Source of the DNA: an uncultured Prevotella sp.
GTDB lineage: Bacteria; Bacteroidota; Bacteroidia; Bacteroidales; Bacteroidaceae
Direction: 5' to 3'
Length of the DNA stretch: 24,751 bases
Assembly: GCA_900539625.1 (NCBI GenBank)
Contig: UQCW01000042.1
Coordinates: forward strand, 1 to 24,751
Position 1 is the stretch's first letter, and each line of letters opens with the position of its first letter. Under the pieces are notes generated by a model, which was given only the letters and a program-made list of their open reading frames with translations, was not told the DNA's origin and did not search any database. A program made the translations under genes and the position numbers. This document shows, piece by piece, positions 15,978-22,414 of this stretch.

Positions 15978-15985
15978 CAAAGATA
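15978..15985 (-). promoter_or_regulatory. -7 box upstream of cysE
   Basis: TATCTTTG on the minus strand is an exact -7 match. No convincing -33 element is seen. The leader to the chosen ATG would be about 130 nt, long enough to hold regulation, but no known riboswitch fold is evident to me. Confidence 0.5.
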
Positions 15986-16141
15986 ATTATTTATTTTCAG
16001 TGCGTGGGAATGTTTAAAAACAATTTTGTGAAGAACTTCCCTGCGGCCGGCCTATCTCTCCGCCTGTCCCTCCGCTTTTTTCAGATAAACGCACATTCTG
16101 CAATGTTGAATTTTCTTAAATGCGTGCAAAACATCACATAT

Positions 16142-16188
16142 AAATTGCAATTTTAATAAGTGGGATTGGAAAATTATTCATACTTTTG
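16142..16188 (+). promoter_or_regulatory. Candidate promoter and operator of the WYL regulator gene
   Basis: TACTTTTG at 16181-16188 is an exact TAnnTTTG box 40 nt before the start codon. A perfect 12-bp palindrome AAATTGCAATTT occupies 16142-16153, at a position suited to an operator or activator site. The rest of the 387-bp gap between cysE and this gene shows nothing else besides the cysE -7 box. Confidence 0.5.
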
Positions 16189-16228
16189 CGCATTACAAGC
16201 TAAATGTGACTGGATACATTATAACAAA

Positions 16229-17137
16229 ATGGAATTAGAAAAATTTGACCGGCAACTCCGTCTGATGGTTATGCTTGCATCGAGCAGACGCTACACGGTG
16301 GAGGAAGTCTGCCGCGAGCTCTCAATGAGCCGTCGCTCAATTTATCGTTATATCGATGCCTTCCGCAGCATGGGCTTCATAGTGCATAAGAAAGGAACTC
16401 GGTATAATCTTGACCATGAATCGCCCTTCTTTTTGGAAATCACCGACCGCATCCACTTCAGCGATGATGAAGCCATCGCCATCAATCAAGTGCTCAATGC
16501 CGTGGTCGACAACTCGCCGCAGGTGAGACATCTGCGCGAGAAACTCTCCTCGCTCTATGATTTCAACGTCATGGCAAAGCACGGTGTTGATGACCAGGTG
16601 GCGAAAAACCTCAGCCGCCTCTACAACGCCATCCAGAGCGAGCGTGTCGTTGTGTTGAAAAACTATCGTTCGGCCAACACCGGACAGGTGAGCAACCGCA
16701 TTGTTGAACCTTATCTCTTCACGGCAGAGAACAGTGAAGTGCGTTGCTATGAAATCACAACAGGCATGTGCAAGACGTTTAAGCTCAACCGCATAGAAAA
16801 GGTGGAAATCCTCGACGTCCTTTGGTCGCACAAACAGAAGCATGCGCCTTATTATGTCGACCTCTTCCACTTCGGCGGCGAAGACCGCCACGTTGTCAAA
16901 CTCCTTATGGGCACGTTGGCCACCAGCATTCTTCTCGAAGAATATCCCGGTGCCGAGACGCAAATCAAACTGAGCGACGACGGACGCCACTTGCTCACAA
17001 CGGAAGTGTGCAGCTACAAAGGCATCGGACGCTTCGTGATGGGACTTGCCGACGACATCGAAATCGTGGGTTCTCCGGAATTTGTTGAATATATCAAGAG
17101 GCGGACTAAAGATTTAACAGAGAAATTTTTGAAGTGA
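16229..17137 (+). CDS. HTH and WYL-domain transcriptional regulator
   Basis: A DeoR/YafY-like regulator: N-terminal winged helix-turn-helix (about residues 8-60, with VEEVCRELSMSRRSIYRYID as the DNA-reading helices), a helical linker, a WYL sensor domain (about 125-210) and a C-terminal WCX-like extension. WYL proteins usually bind a ligand or nucleic acid and control stress, defence or DNA damage genes. The eponymous W-Y-L triad is degenerate here: the matching strand reads EVRCYEITTG. The ATG at 16229 (302 aa) is preferred because upstream residues of the open frame overlap the predicted promoter. No adjacent target operon is obvious; the small membrane protein downstream could be co-transcribed. 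Confidence 0.88.
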   Translation: MELEKFDRQLRLMVMLASSRRYTVEEVCRELSMSRRSIYRYIDAFRSMGFIVHKKGTRYNLDHESPFFLEITDRIHFSDDEAIAINQVLNAVVDNSPQVRHLREKLSSLYDFNVMAKHGVDDQVAKNLSRLYNAIQSERVVVLKNYRSANTGQVSNRIVEPYLFTAENSEVRCYEITTGMCKTFKLNRIEKVEILDVLWSHKQKHAPYYVDLFHFGGEDRHVVKLLMGTLATSILLEEYPGAETQIKLSDDGRHLLTTEVCSYKGIGRFVMGLADDIEIVGSPEFVEYIKRRTKDLTEKFLK

Positions 17138-17295
17138 CGCAGTCTGTCAAATAATGGTTGTTACTTTGCAGCATCAATCAAACATCAAGGCGTGAAACCG
17201 AAAAAACATGCTTCCTCAGCGAAGCCTGCGTTGCGGTGGAGCGCCCAACCGGCACTCGCCTCTCCACAGAGGCCGCCATAAAAATCTGCAAAGTT

Positions 17296-17607
17296 ATGAC
17301 CACAAAAGACAATCTGCTCCAACCAACGGTTCTCGCAACCGCTCCTTCCCGCAAGACGCTCTGCGGCGTTTCCGCCTCTTCTTCACGCCCTGCCAAACCG
17401 CTCGTCCCATCGTGGTTGAAGAAGCTGATGTGCCTTTACGGCATTATATTGGGCGAGACCCCTTCTCCCCGCTATGCGCTCCGCATCCTCCATGCGCAGG
17501 CCGCTCTGCTGATGTTCCTGTTTCCCTTTACGCTCGGATTCGCAGTGCGCATCCTTCTGCTCCTCTGGTTTGTTGTGGCGCTGCTGCAATGCCGTGGCGA
17601 CAAGTGA
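17296..17607 (+). CDS. Small hypothetical membrane protein
   Basis: A 103-residue product starting MTTKDNLLQ. The first half is Ser/Pro/Ala-rich and polar. Residues 43-60 hold LKKLMCLYGIILGETPSP, and residues 65-98 are strongly hydrophobic, enough for one long or two short membrane spans, ending in QCRGDK. The frame is open upstream to an ATG at 17158, but that part reads like non-coding sequence. I do not recognise a family. It lies 158 bp after the WYL regulator on the same strand and ends next to a bidirectional terminator, which favours a real gene. Function unknown. Confidence 0.45.
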   Translation: MTTKDNLLQPTVLATAPSRKTLCGVSASSSRPAKPLVPSWLKKLMCLYGIILGETPSPRYALRILHAQAALLMFLFPFTLGFAVRILLLLWFVVALLQCRGDK

Positions 17608-17636
17608 AAGCAAAATGAAATTCTGAAGTAATTGAT

Positions 17637-17679
17637 GAGGCTGCGCCGTAATTCCAATTGGAAATTACGGTGCAGCCTC
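17637..17679. terminator. Bidirectional terminator between convergent genes
   Basis: Bases 17637-17653 pair with 17663-17679 over 17 positions (one G-T), and CC/GG in the loop can extend the stem. It separates the plus-strand small gene from the minus-strand fic gene, each ending within 30 bp of it. Confidence 0.8.
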
Positions 17680-17694
17680 TGTTGTTGGTTCGAC

Positions 17695-18987
17695 TTATTC
17701 TTTCCCCATTACTAAATACGAGCAGTATTTGTTGAGCAGATTAGATAGCGGCAAATCCCCTTTTAGAAACCGTTCTGCATCGAGTGGCAATATCCTTTCA
17801 CGTATTTTCCTATGGTTTTTAAACAAAGCATGAATATAAGGTATGCCATTCTCTTGAGCGATATGCACATCGGAAAAGAATTGCGTGAGGTCCTCCGCAT
17901 CAAAAACAATGGAATAGCTTGGACGCTTGGCTCCTGGAATGTCTTCCGTCAAGATGTTTTTGCTGATGAGGTCTTGTATATCACGAATGGCTGTATCCTT
18001 GGAGCACTTTGCCAACGAAGCCCAAGACTTTGACGTTATCTTTGCTTCATAGCCATCGAGGAAGAGGTTAAGCATCTTTGTCTGTCGCTCTGTCATAGGA
18101 ACGGAGGATGCTTTCTGCCAAAAGAAACTTTTATTTAAAATGGTGGTGACCATAGTTTCCGCTTCATCCAGTGCATCAAGCAGTTTCTTCATATACCACA
18201 CCAACCATTCTGTTATGTCACCATCGCCGCGTTGCATACGTTCCAGAATGTCGTAATAGTGGTTCTTGTCCTTATTGATTTGGGCTGAGATATTGTAGAA
18301 ACGCAATTCACTCTTTTCCCCACGTGCCAGAAGCATGTCTGAAAGAATGCGGGCCAGACGTCCATTGCCATCTTCAAAAGGATGAATGCTCACAAACCAG
18401 AAATGAGCTATGGCAGAACGCACAACGCTGCCAATAGCGTCGTGGCCATCAAACCAAGCTATAAACTTTTGCATCTCGCCCTCTATCAAATGAGGAGAAG
18501 GAGCAACATAATGAATCTTCTCTCTGCCCAATATACCGCTGACAATATGTTCCTCATTGGTGCGGTATTGTCCAATCTCTATAGGGCAGCCTTCGCTGAA
18601 TCCCGTAGGAAAGAAAGCTGATTGCCAAGCACATAGTTTTTCCTTACTGATAGGTTGGTCATACTTCTGTATCGCTTCAAGCATTACGCCCACCACGGAG
18701 TCAATATAGTGAGAGGGCGCTGTGTATTTCACGTTTTCAATACCCAGTTTTCGGGCGATGGAAGAACGTACCTGTTCATCATTCAGACGTACGCCTTCAA
18801 TCTCTGAAGAATACACCACGTCATGCGTCAGGTTCTCAGCCATTGCTTTGAGTTTACTGTCAAATCCGAGCGAACTCAACCTGCCGTAAAGCAGCCCTTG
18901 TTTACGACATACTGTCTCCTGAAGGATTGATACTTCAGAAGCATCCCAACGGAAGTCCGTCCAATTTTCTCTTTCGTGTATATACAT
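17695..18987 (-). CDS. Fic family protein adenylyltransferase, self-inhibited class II
   Basis: Fic enzymes move AMP (or another phosphate-linked moiety) from a nucleotide to a hydroxyl of a target protein. The active-site loop HPFEDGNGRLAR at residues 202-213 is canonical, including the catalytic His. The N-terminal DUF4172-like region (about 5-85) carries the inhibitory motif S60-xxx-E64-G65 (SSEIEG), which places it in class II, where the inhibitory helix precedes the Fic core. The C-terminal 140 residues contain a winged-helix-like stretch (about 300-350). Length (430 aa) is usual for the stand-alone type. No separate antitoxin gene is seen. Base composition is more AT-rich than in genes to the left. 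Its promoter overlaps repeated GCGAC sites, which the protein or another regulator may bind. Target protein unknown. Confidence 0.93.
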   Translation of the reverse strand: MYIHERENWTDFRWDASEVSILQETVCRKQGLLYGRLSSLGFDSKLKAMAENLTHDVVYSSEIEGVRLNDEQVRSSIARKLGIENVKYTAPSHYIDSVVGVMLEAIQKYDQPISKEKLCAWQSAFFPTGFSEGCPIEIGQYRTNEEHIVSGILGREKIHYVAPSPHLIEGEMQKFIAWFDGHDAIGSVVRSAIAHFWFVSIHPFEDGNGRLARILSDMLLARGEKSELRFYNISAQINKDKNHYYDILERMQRGDGDITEWLVWYMKKLLDALDEAETMVTTILNKSFFWQKASSVPMTERQTKMLNLFLDGYEAKITSKSWASLAKCSKDTAIRDIQDLISKNILTEDIPGAKRPSYSIVFDAEDLTQFFSDVHIAQENGIPYIHALFKNHRKIRERILPLDAERFLKGDLPLSNLLNKYCSYLVMGKE

Positions 18988-19024
18988 AAAGGCTTATATT
19001 TCGAAGTAATGGTAAGCATTACTA

Positions 19025-19096
19025 AGTGCGACAATGCGCGACGCAAAACGTCGCATATTTTGCGACAAAAATAATGAAATAATGTCGCACTACCAA
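19025..19096 (-). promoter_or_regulatory. fic promoter with clustered GCGAC/GTCGC sites
   Basis: On the minus strand, TTGG (19093-19096), a 19-nt spacer and TATTTTTG (19066-19073) form a Bacteroidetes promoter about 80 nt before fic. Five copies of GCGAC or its complement lie at 19028, 19038, 19050, 19062 and 19084. They include a 9-bp perfect outer inverted repeat (19025-19033 with 19083-19091) and an inner 6-bp hairpin (19038-19043 with 19049-19054). The sites straddle the -7 box and start region, as expected for repressor operators. The stretch 19097-19236 shows no gene. Confidence 0.65.
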
Positions 19097-19236
19097 TTTC
19101 TGGCGTGCGTAATTCAAAAAAAACGTTGGCAACATTCACAGCCAGCGGGATTTTTCCTTTTCTGTGTAAGTAATATACAAGGCGGGATTCTTGGATGATT
19201 ACTCCCCTTTGCAAGCAAACATACGGAAGCGTTTTT

Positions 19237-19319
19237 ACAAATACAGGAATAAAATGGTCACAAATTCGGGAATGAAATGCTCACAAATTCGGGAATAAAA
19301 TGGTCACAAATTACGGAAT
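19237..19319 (+). repeat. 23-bp tandem repeat, 3.6 copies
   Basis: Units begin at 19237, 19260 and 19283, with a partial fourth at 19306-19319. The unit contains ACAAATTCGGGAAT followed by AAAATGGTC. Copies 2 and 3 differ at two positions and copy 1 at three from copy 3. The array ends just before the promoter of the decayed ATPase gene. No spacers are present, so it is not CRISPR. Confidence 0.85.
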
Positions 19320-19332
19320 TTTGCTGTTTGTC

Positions 19333-19363
19333 TTTGATATTCAAGGATAAACATATATCTTCG
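19333..19363 (+). promoter_or_regulatory. Promoter of the decayed ATPase gene
   Basis: TTTG at 19333-19336, a 19-nt spacer and TATCTTCG at 19356-19363 give one mismatch to TAnnTTTG. It lies 24 nt before the remaining ATG, so the original promoter seems to be retained although the coding region is broken. Confidence 0.6.
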
Positions 19364-19386
19364 CAAGGAGAAAAACAAGGAATAAT

Positions 19387-20205
19387 ATGTCAAGATACAA
19401 TAATAGTATTGGTGGAGATATACGCAAAGCTTGGTTGGATTACTATACTTTTGGAGGACTGCCACAGGTAGCTTTGCTTGAAACGGAAGAAAAGAAAACA
19501 GAGTATTTGCGTGGTCTGTATGAAACGACCTATCTGCGTGACGTAATTGAACGTAACCATCTGCGTAATCCTGAAGGAATGAAGGAATTGGTGTGTGTAA
19601 TAGCCTCGGGCATTGGTTCGTCAACCAATCCAACGAGAATAGCCAATACCTTTCAATCTGCACAAGGGCTAACCAAAAAAAGAGACACTATAAAACAATA
19701 CATTGACTATCTGAAAGACTCTTTCTTGATAGAAGAAGCCTTACGCTATGATGTGAAAGGCCGAAAATATATTGGTACCGAGACGAAATACTACTTCGCA
19801 GACATCGGCATTTGTGCAGCCATTCTAAACTACCGCCAATAAGAGGAAACGCACATTATGGAAAACATTATCTATAATGAGCTTCGCAGTCGAGGATATA
19901 ATGTGGACGTAGGATTGGTTGAATTTGGTGGCAAGGATGAGAACGGTAAGTTTGTCAGAAAATAGTTGGAGGTAGACTTTGTAGTGAACCGCCCGCCATA
20001 CAGAGTGTATATCCAGTCGGTTTTTCACATGCCTACGCCAGAAAAGGAACAGCAAGAGCGACGTCCTTCACTGTCAATCAATGACCACTTCCGTAAGATT
20101 ATCATTGTTGGTGATGACATTCATCGCAAGGAGGACGAACTTGGAGTGTTGACTGTCGGACAGTTGGATTTTCTGACGGATAAGAACTTGTTGGAGCAAG
20201 GATAA
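19387..20205 (+). pseudogene. Decayed DUF4143/AAA-type ATPase, N-terminal domain lost and two in-frame stops
   Basis: The frame starting at 19387 reads like the C-terminal half of Bacteroidetes AAA_14/DUF4143 ATPases: AWLDYYTFGGLPQVALLETE near the start, YLRGLYETTYLRDV, then KYYFADIGICAAILNYRQ. It stops at a TAA at 19840. The same frame continues immediately with EETHIMENIIYNELRSRGYN, meets a TAG at 19963 and continues with LEVDFVVNRPPYRVYIQS through KIIIVGDD to the final TAA at 20205. No frameshift is needed; both stops fit single-base changes (for example TTA to TAA and CAG to TAG). The P-loop ATPase domain that should precede it is absent. Six residues after the ATG the sequence already joins the DUF4143 part, suggesting an internal deletion. 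Probably non-functional. Confidence 0.88.
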
Positions 20206-20220
20206 ATCTCATAAAAAACT

Positions 20221-20239
20221 ATTTTTTACAGGCAAGATT
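20221..20239 (+). repeat. 19-nt motif upstream of the NigD-like gene
   Basis: This AT-rich motif ending CAGGCAAGATT recurs with two mismatches at 21038-21056, upstream of the next lipoprotein gene. It may be a shared regulatory site or a duplication trace. Confidence 0.45.
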
Positions 20240-20281
20240 CTTGCTTTTTGATGATTTAATAAGTAGAAACTAAAAAGCAAG
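20240..20281 (+). promoter_or_regulatory. Inverted repeat abutting the NigD-like start
   Basis: CTTGCTTTTT (20240-20249) pairs perfectly with AAAAAGCAAG (20272-20281) across a 22-nt loop. The right arm ends 4 nt before the ATG at 20286. In RNA it would bury the ribosome landing zone; alternatively it is a DNA operator or a leftover terminator of the pseudogene. Confidence 0.5.
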
Positions 20282-20285
20282 AAAT

Positions 20286-21023
20286 ATGAGAATAACAAAG
20301 AAAACAATTCTGGCAATAGGTCTGATAGCCAGTTCGCTCGCGCTGAACTCATGCGATTACAATGATAACAATGAGGTGTTACGGCGCCCAACTGCCCTTG
20401 TAACGGTGTATCCTTCTGCGCCTGACGGCTTCTTCATGCAACTTGATGAATCAACGTCGCTTGTACCTACCAATATGAAAGCCTCACCGTTTGGAGACAA
20501 GAAAGTGAGGGCTTTGGTGAACTATACAATAGAAGAACGAGGCTACGGAGGCAACCAACAGAGTGTGTATGTAAATTGGATTGACAGCATCCGTACCAAA
20601 CAGCCAGTAATGACGCAAGGATCAGAAGAAAAAAATGCAAAAGCATTTGGAAATGACCCTATTGAAATTGTCCGTGATTGGGTCTCTGTTGCCGAGGACG
20701 GATTTGTTACGCTCCGCATACGCACATTGTGGGGAGGAACTACCAAACATGTCATTAATCTTGTGAGCGGTGTGAACAAGGATAATGTATATGAGTTCGA
20801 CTTGCGCCACAATGCCCAAGGGGACACCAACGGAAGAATGGGGGATGCACTTATAGCATTTGACCTCAACTCACAATGGAAGAAACATCCTAAAGAACTG
20901 AAGATAAAACTCAATTGGCTGTCGTTCAGTGGCAAAAAGTCTGCCGAACTGTCGCTCAAAATGCATACGGTCACATCGGCGTACAATACCGAAACACCCT
21001 CATTATTGCATCGTATAGAATAA
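20286..21023 (+). CDS. NigD-like lipoprotein
   Basis: 245 residues with a lipoprotein signal peptide: basic MRITKK, a hydrophobic run, and LNSC giving Cys23 as the lipidated residue. The mature part starts with an acidic/Asn stretch. The blocks PTALVTVYPSAPDGFFMQLD (35-54), ASPFGDKKVRALVNY (66-80), VNWIDSI (96-102), VRDWVSVAEDGFVTLRIRT (129-147), INLVSG, YEFDLRHNAQGD and LNWLSFSGKKSAE match the NigD family (two beta-rich domains). The family is common in gut and oral Bacteroidales; the name comes from a bacteriocin-associated operon, but the biochemical role is unknown. It sits in an AT-rich accessory stretch between a pseudogene and another lipoprotein gene. Confidence 0.9.
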   Translation: MRITKKTILAIGLIASSLALNSCDYNDNNEVLRRPTALVTVYPSAPDGFFMQLDESTSLVPTNMKASPFGDKKVRALVNYTIEERGYGGNQQSVYVNWIDSIRTKQPVMTQGSEEKNAKAFGNDPIEIVRDWVSVAEDGFVTLRIRTLWGGTTKHVINLVSGVNKDNVYEFDLRHNAQGDTNGRMGDALIAFDLNSQWKKHPKELKIKLNWLSFSGKKSAELSLKMHTVTSAYNTETPSLLHRIE

Positions 21024-21037
21024 AAATCGAAAAACAT

Positions 21038-21056
21038 ATTTTTCCCAGGCAAGATT
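21038..21056 (+). repeat. Second copy of the 19-nt motif, upstream of the Big-domain lipoprotein
   Basis: 17 of 19 bases match 20221-20239, and both end CAGGCAAGATT. It lies about 120 nt before the next start codon. Confidence 0.45.
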
Positions 21057-21175
21057 TTACATTGCTCTTCATTTAAGGGAATGAGAGTACTCGAAAAAAC
21101 AATCGTGCCAAGGCTGTAGATGGACGCATACTCATGCTGTGGTGCATAAGTTAAACGACAAAATTATAGAATAAA

Positions 21176-21739
21176 ATGAAATCAATGAATTTCTTTAAAT
21201 TTGCAACATTAATCGTTTGTGCCGTATTTGCAGTGGCTTTTGCTTCATGCTCTGACGATGATGACAAAACTCCCGCCATCAAGTTCAATCCTTCAACCGT
21301 TTCAGTTGCCGTTGGCGGCACACAGAATGTAAAGGTAGCAGGTGGAGATGGTACTTACACCGCTAAATCAAGCGATGACAAGACCGTCACCGCAACTGTT
21401 GACAAGGCTACAATTACGGTAAAAGGAGTTAAGGCTGGCAAGGCTACAGTTCTTGTTACTGACTCCAAGAAGGTGACTGGCAGTTTGAGCATTACCGTGG
21501 TTGATGGTGTTGTCGTGGACAAAGCCAAGACAAGTATTGCGGTTGGTAAGGAAGATGTAATAAACATTAGTGGAGGCACAACACCTTATACGGCTGCAAG
21601 CAAAGATGAAAAGATCGCCACTACTACCGTCAAGGACGCCAAACTTACCATAAAGGGAGTGAAGATTGGAAGCACAACTATCACCGTCACAGACAAAAAC
21701 AAAAAAACTGCTACGGTAGTTGTTACAGTAACAAAATAA
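21176..21739 (+). CDS. Surface lipoprotein with two Big-like Ig domains
   Basis: 187 residues. The signal peptide ends at FASC with Cys25 lipidated, followed at once by SDDDDK. That acidic run after the cysteine is the type of lipoprotein export signal that directs Bacteroidetes lipoproteins to the cell surface. The mature protein is two tandem repeats (about 33-110 and 111-187). Each has a [ST]-x-x-V-x-VGG/VGK start, a central [AG]GGTxxYTA(K/A)S segment, and an end [IT](T/K)VKGVKxGxxTxxVTD...VTV, the pattern of bacterial Ig-like group 2 domains. It is very rich in Lys, Thr and Val. It is probably an adhesive or stalk-like surface protein. The ATG at 21185 is an alternative start. A hairpin separates it from the sigma factor gene. 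Confidence 0.85.
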   Translation: MKSMNFFKFATLIVCAVFAVAFASCSDDDDKTPAIKFNPSTVSVAVGGTQNVKVAGGDGTYTAKSSDDKTVTATVDKATITVKGVKAGKATVLVTDSKKVTGSLSITVVDGVVVDKAKTSIAVGKEDVINISGGTTPYTAASKDEKIATTTVKDAKLTIKGVKIGSTTITVTDKNKKTATVVVTVTK

Positions 21740-21759
21740 GAAACTCGTTGTTACGAGAT

Positions 21760-21800
21760 AGTGCAAATGCTTTTTGCTGTATGGTAAAGGCATTTGCACT
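21760..21800 (+). terminator. Terminator between the Big-domain lipoprotein and sigma factor genes
   Basis: An 11-bp perfect inverted repeat (21760-21770 with 21790-21800) can be lengthened by inner T/A pairs and is followed by a T-rich stretch (TCGTTGTTTTC). It lies 20 bp beyond the lipoprotein stop. It implies that the sigma operon has a separate promoter in 21801-21835 or depends on partial read-through; no clear TAnnTTTG box is seen there. Confidence 0.65.
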
Positions 21801-21835
21801 TCGTTGTTTTCTAAGCTTTTAACCCTACAAACATC

Positions 21836-22411
21836 ATGTTCGGCATAACATTCAGAAAAGAAACGGAAGAGGAACGATGGTTGCGAAAGGCACTCGATGG
21901 CGACAATACTGCCACCGAGTGGATTTATCGCAAGCATGTGCGATACCTGTCTGCACTCTGCTCGCGCTACATCACAGAAGACGAAGACATTAAGGACGTG
22001 CTACAAGAATCGTTCATCAAGATATTTACTTCTCTGGATAGTTTCAAGTATCGTGGAGAGGGGTCTTTGAAAGCATGGATAGCAAAAATTACTCTCAATG
22101 AGACCCTGAAGTTTGTACGCAACAACAGCCGTTTGCCCATTGATAGTATCGATGATAAAGATACGAACATTGCAGATGGCGACAGTATGGAGACTGAGGA
22201 CATACCTACCGATGTACTTCATCAGTTTATACGTGAGTTGCCCGATGGATACCGAACTGTATTCAATCTCTATGTCATTGACGATAAGAGTCACAAGGAA
22301 ATAGCCCAATTGCTCGGCATAAAGGAGAATACTTCAGCTTCGCAGCTGCACAAGGCCAAATCAATGCTGGCGCAGAAGATAAAACATTATAGAACCATCA
22401 ATTCCATTTAA
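21836..22411 (+). CDS. ECF-type RNA polymerase sigma factor
   Basis: 191 residues with the two-domain layout of extracytoplasmic-function sigma factors. Region 2 (about 20-95) includes YITEDEDIKDVLQESFIKIF and FKYRGEGSLKAWIAKITLNE, the -10 recognition helices. Region 4 (about 132-183) includes LPDGYRTVFNLYVIDDKSHK and IAQLLGIKENTSASQLHKAK, the -35 helix-turn-helix. The linker (100-125) is acidic. The next gene starts 3 bp after the stop, so the two are almost surely co-translated and the downstream protein is the likely anti-sigma partner. No SusC/FecA transducer follows, so this is not a standard iron/glycan ECF locus. The signal sensed is unknown. Confidence 0.93.
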   Translation: MFGITFRKETEEERWLRKALDGDNTATEWIYRKHVRYLSALCSRYITEDEDIKDVLQESFIKIFTSLDSFKYRGEGSLKAWIAKITLNETLKFVRNNSRLPIDSIDDKDTNIADGDSMETEDIPTDVLHQFIRELPDGYRTVFNLYVIDDKSHKEIAQLLGIKENTSASQLHKAKSMLAQKIKHYRTINSI

Positions 22412-22414
22412 CGT

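Noticed and set aside
17178..17657. Minus-strand frames opposite the small membrane protein
   Set aside because: They cross the bidirectional terminator or lack any membrane or domain pattern; the plus-strand frame with a hydrophobic C-terminus is more plausible.
19237..19319. Possible CRISPR array
   Set aside because: Units are directly abutting with no spacers, and no cas genes are present.
19966..20205. Separate 79-residue gene
   Set aside because: It is the in-frame continuation of the ATPase pseudogene after the second stop, with family-like sequence on both sides.
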